Shown: one piece after another, positions 59,727 to 64,000 of the stretch | Numbering within the stretch: the first letter of the stretch is position 1 | How the letters are laid out: every line of letters starts with the position of its first letter | Source of the DNA: Bacteroidales bacterium | GTDB taxonomy: Bacteria > Bacteroidota > Bacteroidia > Bacteroidales > UBA932 | Direction: 5' to 3' | DNA: 64,000 bases | NCBI GenBank assembly: GCA_017509685.1 | Contig: JAFWPA010000061.1 | Coordinates: 1-64,000 of the forward strand | The notes under the pieces: generated by a model | Database searches by the model: none | What the model was told of the DNA's origin: nothing | What the model saw: the letters and a program-made list of their open reading frames with translations, nothing else | Position numbers and translations under genes: made by a program

Positions 59727-60749
59727 TTAGTCCTGAACGTTGGCCAGAGCCTCGCGGATCTTGGCTTCGATTTCTTCGGCCAGTTCCGGATTGTCCAGCA
59801 TGAGCTGCTTCACGGCTTCGCGGCCTTGGGCCAGCTTGGTTTCGCCGTAGGAGAACCAGGAGCCGCTCTTGGAAATGATGCCCAGTTCTACGCCCAGGTC
59901 CACGATTTCGCCGCTGCGGGAGATGCCTTCCCCGAAGACGATGTCGAATTCGGCCTTCTTGAAGGGCGGGGCCATCTTGTTCTTGACCACCTTCACCTTG
60001 ACGTGGTTGCCCAGGGCTTCGTCACCGTCCTTGATCTGGGTGGTGCGACGGATGTCCAGGCGCACGGAAGCATAGAACTTGAGGGCGTTGCCGCCGGTGG
60101 TGGTTTCGGGGTTGCCGAACATCACGCCAATCTTCTCACGGAGCTGGTTGATGAAGATGCAGCAGGTATTGGTCTTGGAGATGTTGGCGGTGAGCTTGCG
60201 CAGGGCCTGGCTCATCAGGCGGGCCTGCAGGCCTACCTTATTGTCTCCCATCTCCCCTTCAATCTCGGCGCGGGGCGTGAGGGCGGCCACAGAGTCGATA
60301 ACTACGATATCCAAGGCGCCGCTGCGGATGAGGTTATCCGCAATCTCCAGGGCCTGTTCACCGTTGTCCGGCTGAGAAATGAGCAGGGTGTCCAGGTCTA
60401 CGCCCAAAGACTTGGCGTATGAACGGTCGAACGCGTGTTCAGCGTCGATGATGGCAGCAATGCCGCCGGCCTTCTGGGCCTGGGCGATGGCATGGATGGC
60501 CAGCGTGGTTTTACCGGAACTCTCCGGGCCGTATATCTCGATGATACGGCCTTTGGGGTAACCGCCGATACCCAGAGCATGGTCCAGGGCAATGGAACCA
60601 CTGGGGATTACCTGGGAAGCGTCCCATTCCGGCTGGTCTCCCAGCTTCATGATGGTTCCCTTACCGTAGTCCTTTTCAATCTTGTCGATGGTTGCCTGGA
60701 GGGCCTTCAGTTTGGCTGCTCCCAGATTGGCGTCTGCTTCTTTAGCCAT
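59727..60749 (-). CDS. recA: Recombinase RecA
   Basis: The 340-residue protein is a complete RecA. It has the Walker A motif [12 protein letters not shown] near 69, [25 protein letters not shown] near 140-165 and the DNA loop [17 protein letters not shown] near 197. It drives homologous recombination and, in bacteria with LexA, the SOS response. No LexA-type box was recognised upstream. A promoter lies at 60792-60823. The downstream neighbour is the RAYT unit. Confidence 0.98.
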   Translation of the reverse strand: MAKEADANLGAAKLKALQATIDKIEKDYGKGTIMKLGDQPEWDASQVIPSGSIALDHALGIGGYPKGRIIEIYGPESSGKTTLAIHAIAQAQKAGGIAAIIDAEHAFDRSYAKSLGVDLDTLLISQPDNGEQALEIADNLIRSGALDIVVIDSVAALTPRAEIEGEMGDNKVGLQARLMSQALRKLTANISKTNTCCIFINQLREKIGVMFGNPETTTGGNALKFYASVRLDIRRTTQIKDGDEALGNHVKVKVVKNKMAPPFKKAEFDIVFGEGISRSGEIVDLGVELGIISKSGSWFSYGETKLAQGREAVKQLMLDNPELAEEIEAKIREALANVQD

Positions 60750-60791
60750 AGTTCAATTTAATTTTTAGCGTGTCCTGTAAAACCGCATTGA

Positions 60792-60823
60792 CAAAGTTAC
60801 AAAGAAAGTGCTGAATAACCAAT
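60792..60823 (-). promoter_or_regulatory. Promoter of recA
   Basis: ATTG (60820-60823), a 20-bp spacer and TAACTTTG (60792-60799) on the minus strand. The leader is about 37 bases. Confidence 0.7.
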
Positions 60824-60905
60824 TCAATTTTACGCTGCAAAGATAATTTTAGCTTGTGCCAAACCACAGCACAAATAAAAAGGGCAGAAAAAATCCTAAA
60901 AATTT

Positions 60906-60936
60906 CTTGCATCTAGGAAAATTATCGTTACATTTG
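60906..60936 (+). promoter_or_regulatory. Promoter of the second candidate small RNA
   Basis: CTTG (60906-60909), a 19-bp spacer and TACATTTG (60929-60936) match the consensus with one change. No protein gene follows on this strand. Confidence 0.6.
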
Positions 60937-60941
60937 CAACG

Positions 60942-61014
60942 AAGTTTTTCATAGTTTAAGTTTAGGTTAAGTAACCGGCCCTCCGCAGTGATGCAGGGGG
61001 CCGGTGAATTTTTC
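60942..61014 (+). ncRNA. Candidate small RNA with terminator apex GCAGTGATGC
   Basis: The promoter at 60906-60936 is followed after about 35 bases by a GC-rich hairpin (60974-61005) and a T-run (61009-61013). The arms are ACCGGCCC and GGGCCGGT, and the apex is GCAGTGATGC, the same as in the candidate at 44537. The predicted RNA has about 70 bases and no open frame of note. It is convergent with the glutamine synthetase gene, whose stop is at 61028, so the hairpin could also act as that gene's terminator. No known RNA family was recognised. Confidence 0.5.
60974..61013 (+). terminator. Intrinsic terminator of the second candidate small RNA
   Basis: An 8-bp perfect stem is extended by weaker pairs to the apex, followed by TGAATTTTT. 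The T-run exists on the plus strand only. Confidence 0.75.
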
Positions 61015-61027
61015 GGGATAAAAAATG

Positions 61028-62542
61028 CTAACCGCAGTAAAAATACTGCGCTACAAGCCGTCTCATTAGTTTCGTATCGTTACGCGCTTCGCGGTGCAGA
61101 TTGGCGTCGTTGTGGGAGCGAAGCGCCTTGAGGATACCGTCTATCATGCGGGGGCGGAAGACATCGGCCCGCTCGTAAACCGCCCTCACCTGCTCCAGGC
61201 AGTCGGCGCTTTCGGTGCAGCAAGTGGGCAGTTGAGCCAGCGTAGCCAGGCGTGCGGCGTTCTCCTCCTTATGAATGTCCATATCCACATACGTCTCGGC
61301 GGCCAGCTTAAGCGCCTCTTCCTTGGGCATCTCCAGGCCGATACGGGCCGCCACGCAGAGGCCGGCCATCAGCTGATAAATATCGGCGCTGCAGTCCGGG
61401 CAGCGCATCTCGAAGGTTTGCTTGCCCGTGGTGTCGTGCTCGGCGGGAGCCTCCTGCGGATTGGCCTGCGAGCACATGTCCATCCCAGCGCTCCAGCCCA
61501 GCGGAACACGTACCAGCGCGCTGCGGTTGCAGTCGCCCCAACACACGTTGGTGGGCGCCTCCTGGTGCGGCACCAGACGGAAGTAGGAGGTAGGATTCTT
61601 GTTGCCGAAAGCCGTGATGGACGGAGCCATCTTCATCAGGCCCGCAATGGCGCGGCGGGCTTCCTCGCTCAGTTTGCCATCGGCTCCCAGGGTGGCGTTG
61701 CGGCCGTCGCGCATCAGGCGCATATGGATGTGCATACCGCTGCCGGCCTTGCCGGTGGTAATCTTAGGTGCGAAGCTCACATCCAGACCGTATTTGTAGG
61801 CCAGGTTGCGGATGACCCACTTGGCCAGCAGAAGCTGGTCGGCAGCCGTTTCCACAGGGCAAGGAAGGAATTCAATCTCGTTCTGCTCGTAGACCTTGCC
61901 GTCCAGGGAGAAGTTGCCCACCTCGGAGTGGCCGTACTTGATTTGGCCGCCGGTCTTGGCCACGTGGTCCATACAGGCGCGGCGGAAGTCGTTGAGCTTG
62001 GCAAAGGGTTCGCTTTCGTGGTAACCCTTCTGGTCCGTAGCCGGGAACAGGGGGTCTTCGTCGGTAATCACATAATACTCCAGTTCGCCCATGGCCTCGA
62101 ACTGCAGGCCCGTAGACGCCTCAAAGGCCTTTTCGGCCCGCATCAGCGTAGCGTGCGGCGCGCAGTCGAAGGGATGGCCGCTCTTGTCGAAGAAACCGCA
62201 GAGGAAGCACAGCGTGGGAATCTCGTTGAAGGGATCCACAAAGGCCGTGCGGTAGCGCGGTATTACATAGAGGTCACTGTTGCCCGCCTCGATGAACGAC
62301 GGAAAAAGGCTGGAGCCGTCTACACGCTCCCCTTCCGTAAGCACCGTCTCGGCATAGGCCAGGCTGTTCACAGTAAAGTTCAGGGTTTTTACGCGCCCGT
62401 CTTCGGCGGGATACATAAAATCGATCATTCGGATTCCGCGCTGCTGAATGAACGTCAGCATATCTTCGCGGGTGAAGGTCTGCGGCTGTTTCTGAAGGTA
62501 AGCCACCACCTCATTGGGATTCAGTACAATACTTTTGTCCAT
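61028..62542 (-). CDS. glnA: Glutamine synthetase (type I-like)
   Basis: The 504-residue protein has the GS beta-grasp start (RGIRMIDFMYPAEDGRVKTL). Active-site segments are GELEYYVI near 152, NEIEFLP near 222, KAGSGMHIHM near 262 and CNRSALVRVPLG near 343. It makes glutamine from glutamate, ammonia and ATP. It differs from the large GlnN (GSIII) common in Bacteroidota. The ATG overlaps the stop of the TolC-like gene by one base, which is unusual company and may be chance. Confidence 0.9.
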   Translation of the reverse strand: MDKSIVLNPNEVVAYLQKQPQTFTREDMLTFIQQRGIRMIDFMYPAEDGRVKTLNFTVNSLAYAETVLTEGERVDGSSLFPSFIEAGNSDLYVIPRYRTAFVDPFNEIPTLCFLCGFFDKSGHPFDCAPHATLMRAEKAFEASTGLQFEAMGELEYYVITDEDPLFPATDQKGYHESEPFAKLNDFRRACMDHVAKTGGQIKYGHSEVGNFSLDGKVYEQNEIEFLPCPVETAADQLLLAKWVIRNLAYKYGLDVSFAPKITTGKAGSGMHIHMRLMRDGRNATLGADGKLSEEARRAIAGLMKMAPSITAFGNKNPTSYFRLVPHQEAPTNVCWGDCNRSALVRVPLGWSAGMDMCSQANPQEAPAEHDTTGKQTFEMRCPDCSADIYQLMAGLCVAARIGLEMPKEEALKLAAETYVDMDIHKEENAARLATLAQLPTCCTESADCLEQVRAVYERADVFRPRMIDGILKALRSHNDANLHREARNDTKLMRRLVAQYFYCG

Positions 62543-63900
62543 TATTTCGTTTTAGTGTAATAGGCATTTACGGCCTTGCGGTAGGCGATGCGGGCGCCGA
62601 TGAGCTGGTCCTGCGCCGCCGAAAGTTCCACGGTTGTGCGGGCCAGGGCCGAAGCCGTCACCTGGCCGGCCCGGTAACAGGCCTGCATACGCTCAAGCGC
62701 CTTTTGGGCATATTCCACGGCTTCCTCCCGTACCTGCATCTCGTCCCAGGCGGTAGTGAGTTCCAGGCGCAGCATCTGCTCCAGAAGACGGAGCCGGCCG
62801 TTCAGATAATCGCGGTCATTTTCGGCCATCTGGACCTGGGCGCCGTAGCGGCGGGAGCGGGCCACAGCCTTCCCGATATCGGTAAGGGGAATCTTAACCA
62901 TGGCGAACACCAGTCCGTTGGGAGACTTCCGGGTCCCGGGCTGGATGAGGGCGTTGTACCCGTAAGTGGCTCCCACGGCCACCTGCGGCAGAAATTCGCC
63001 CACCGCCATCTTCTTTTCCAATTTGCGGGCCTGCACCTGCATCTCCAAAAGCCGGGATTCCGGCGTGCGGGTCATATCCGGATCATCCACCAGGACCGTT
63101 TCCGGCGCAGGCGTCTGCCACAAATCCTCCGTGAGCCGGATACCCGGCAGATCCAGGTAGGAATACGGATAGCCTATCTGGTCCAGCAGGTCCATCTTGG
63201 CCAGACCCAGACCGCCGTTCAGGCGGCGGCTCAAAGCTTCTGTTTCACTGCGCTTTAGGCGTACCTGCAGCAGGTCCTCATCCGTGACCAGGCCGGCCGC
63301 CAGCGCACTGGACAAATCCTTTTCCAGCATGTCCAGCAGGCCCAGCGTCTCGTCCAGGATGCGTCGCTTCTCCTGCAGGGCCACCGCCCGCCAGTACTTG
63401 CTCTCCACCGAGTCCCGCACAGCCTTCACGGTCATATCGGCCTGCAGGCGGGCGGCCTCCACGCCCAGGGATGCGAGACGGTTCCCGTTGATGATGCGGC
63501 CGCCGGCGTAAATGGGCTGGGTGAGCACTACAGAAGCGCCATAACCGTACTCCAGCGTTTCAAAATAGGGTTTTATCCCGTTCTGCCGGGCGAAGTCCGT
63601 AATATAGGCGTTCAGGTTATTGGCGGCGTCGGAATTGCCCAGCACGTCCCGGAGTGTAATCTTCAGCAGCGGATGGAAGGCGTCATAAGCCACGGCGTTC
63701 ACACTCACGCGCGGAAAATACTCCCATCGGGCTTCGGCCCGTTGGGCCTTTGCCCCCACCACGCGCAAATCCGCGTTCTTGAGGTCCCGGTTTCCGTCCT
63801 CACAGTAAGACAGACAGTCCTCCAGCGACAACTGCACGTCCTGGGCCCGCAAAGTAGCGGCGCCCAGCAGCAGTAACAGCAGTATCCATAATCTCTTCAT
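62542..63900 (-). CDS. TolC-family outer-membrane efflux protein
   Basis: The 452-residue protein has a signal peptide (MKRLWILLLLLLGAATLRA) and two outer-membrane-factor repeats, each with long helices. Examples are LSLEDCLSYCEDGNRDLKNAD near 25 and the barrel strand TQPIYAGGRIINGNRLA near 130. It forms the exit duct of a tripartite pump. The start ATG overlaps the stop of the RND pump gene (TGATG), so pump and duct are coupled. Confidence 0.93.
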   Translation of the reverse strand: MKRLWILLLLLLGAATLRAQDVQLSLEDCLSYCEDGNRDLKNADLRVVGAKAQRAEARWEYFPRVSVNAVAYDAFHPLLKITLRDVLGNSDAANNLNAYITDFARQNGIKPYFETLEYGYGASVVLTQPIYAGGRIINGNRLASLGVEAARLQADMTVKAVRDSVESKYWRAVALQEKRRILDETLGLLDMLEKDLSSALAAGLVTDEDLLQVRLKRSETEALSRRLNGGLGLAKMDLLDQIGYPYSYLDLPGIRLTEDLWQTPAPETVLVDDPDMTRTPESRLLEMQVQARKLEKKMAVGEFLPQVAVGATYGYNALIQPGTRKSPNGLVFAMVKIPLTDIGKAVARSRRYGAQVQMAENDRDYLNGRLRLLEQMLRLELTTAWDEMQVREEAVEYAQKALERMQACYRAGQVTASALARTTVELSAAQDQLIGARIAYRKAVNAYYTKTK

Positions 63901-64000
63901 CACTTACTGTCTTCCTTTTTATACAATTGCCAATAGGAAATGGGCATCACCAGGGTAATCAGGAAAATGGTGAGCATGGTGCCAAAGCAGATGGTCACGC
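63900..64000 (-). CDS. RND efflux pump permease, C-terminal end only
   Basis: The gene is cut by the window edge; only the last 33 codons are present. They encode part of a final membrane helix and a short charged tail (GTMLTIFLITLVMPISYWQL then YKKEDSK). This fits the C-terminus of an AcrB/MMPL-type pump, and the overlap with the TolC-like gene supports it. Confidence 0.7.
   Translation of the reverse strand, partial: VTICFGTMLTIFLITLVMPISYWQLYKKEDSK

Noticed and set aside
60750..61027. tRNA gene in the recA-glnA spacer
   Set aside because: No cloverleaf with a T-loop GTTCRA motif is present; the hairpin is a terminator-like stem.

Overview
The window looks like a chromosomal segment of an anaerobic member of the Bacteroidota, most likely order Bacteroidales. 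Four things point there: promoters of the TTTG-N19-21-TAnnTTTG type with almost no Shine-Dalgarno sequences; families typical of the phylum (DUF1573, DUF4831, DUF349, DUF2764, the parE type, POT and M16 variants); anaerobic metabolism (pyruvate:ferredoxin oxidoreductase, 2[4Fe-4S] ferredoxin, Na+-pumping decarboxylase); and fairly GC-rich genes separated by AT-rich spacers. Genus and species cannot be told from the sequence. It is mostly a housekeeping region: no prophage, CRISPR array, classical insertion sequence, rRNA or tRNA gene was seen.

Layout. 1-6.9 kb: 3' part of nifJ/por, a LysR-type DNA-binding domain standing alone, an M16 peptidase, a branched palindromic element, a DUF1573 protein and a ferredoxin. 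7-12.3 kb: parE, an acyltransferase, an acyl-CoA ligase and a sugar-kinase-like protein. 12.3-14.5 kb: rpsF-rpsR-rplI and an LpxL-type acyltransferase. 14.5-24.6 kb: DUF4831, pepD, a POT transporter, a zeta-like kinase, tldD/tldE, a glycosyltransferase and trkA. 24.6-30.7 kb: a methylmalonyl-CoA decarboxylase operon (A, small membrane subunit, biotin carrier, B) followed by an outer-membrane barrel and a serine hydrolase. 30.7-37.9 kb: a V-type ATPase operon (E, DUF2764, A, B, D, I, K). 37.9-43 kb: DUF349-yidC-yggS-AlkZ-like operon, then trmD. 43.7-49.2 kb: a voltage-gated channel, a candidate small RNA, a TonB-dependent receptor behind a TPP riboswitch, a glutaminyl cyclotransferase and pgi. 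49.2-57.3 kb: a Y-family polymerase with a small partner gene, RNase P RNA, recX, a patatin-barrel protein, rlmN, a HhH protein, rsmI and a coiled-coil protein. 57.3-64 kb: tdk, a lipoprotein, a REP-associated transposase unit, recA, a second candidate small RNA, glutamine synthetase, and a TolC/RND efflux pair cut by the window edge.

How it fits together. PFOR and ferredoxin handle low-potential electrons from pyruvate. The decarboxylase converts methylmalonyl-CoA to propionyl-CoA and exports Na+. The V-ATPase rotor subunit carries the Na+-ligand pattern known from Enterococcus NtpK, so the two adjacent operons plausibly share a sodium circuit. The TPP riboswitch in front of the receptor predicts that the receptor imports thiamin or a precursor.

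Least ordinary features: (1) a REP-associated tyrosine transposase gene bracketed by two 94-bp direct-repeat REP doublets, with a third diverged 94-bp copy 3.5 kb away; (2) two candidate small RNAs whose terminators share the apex GCAGTGATGC; (3) a TPP riboswitch with an oversized P3 arm abutting the upstream stop codon; (4) several promoters so close to the start codon that the mRNAs should be leaderless; (5) an rnpB promoter embedded in recX. The longest stretch without a protein gene (50776-51085) is filled by rnpB; the other long spacers (5364-5567, 44485-44711, 46902-47045, 60750-61027) hold the elements listed.
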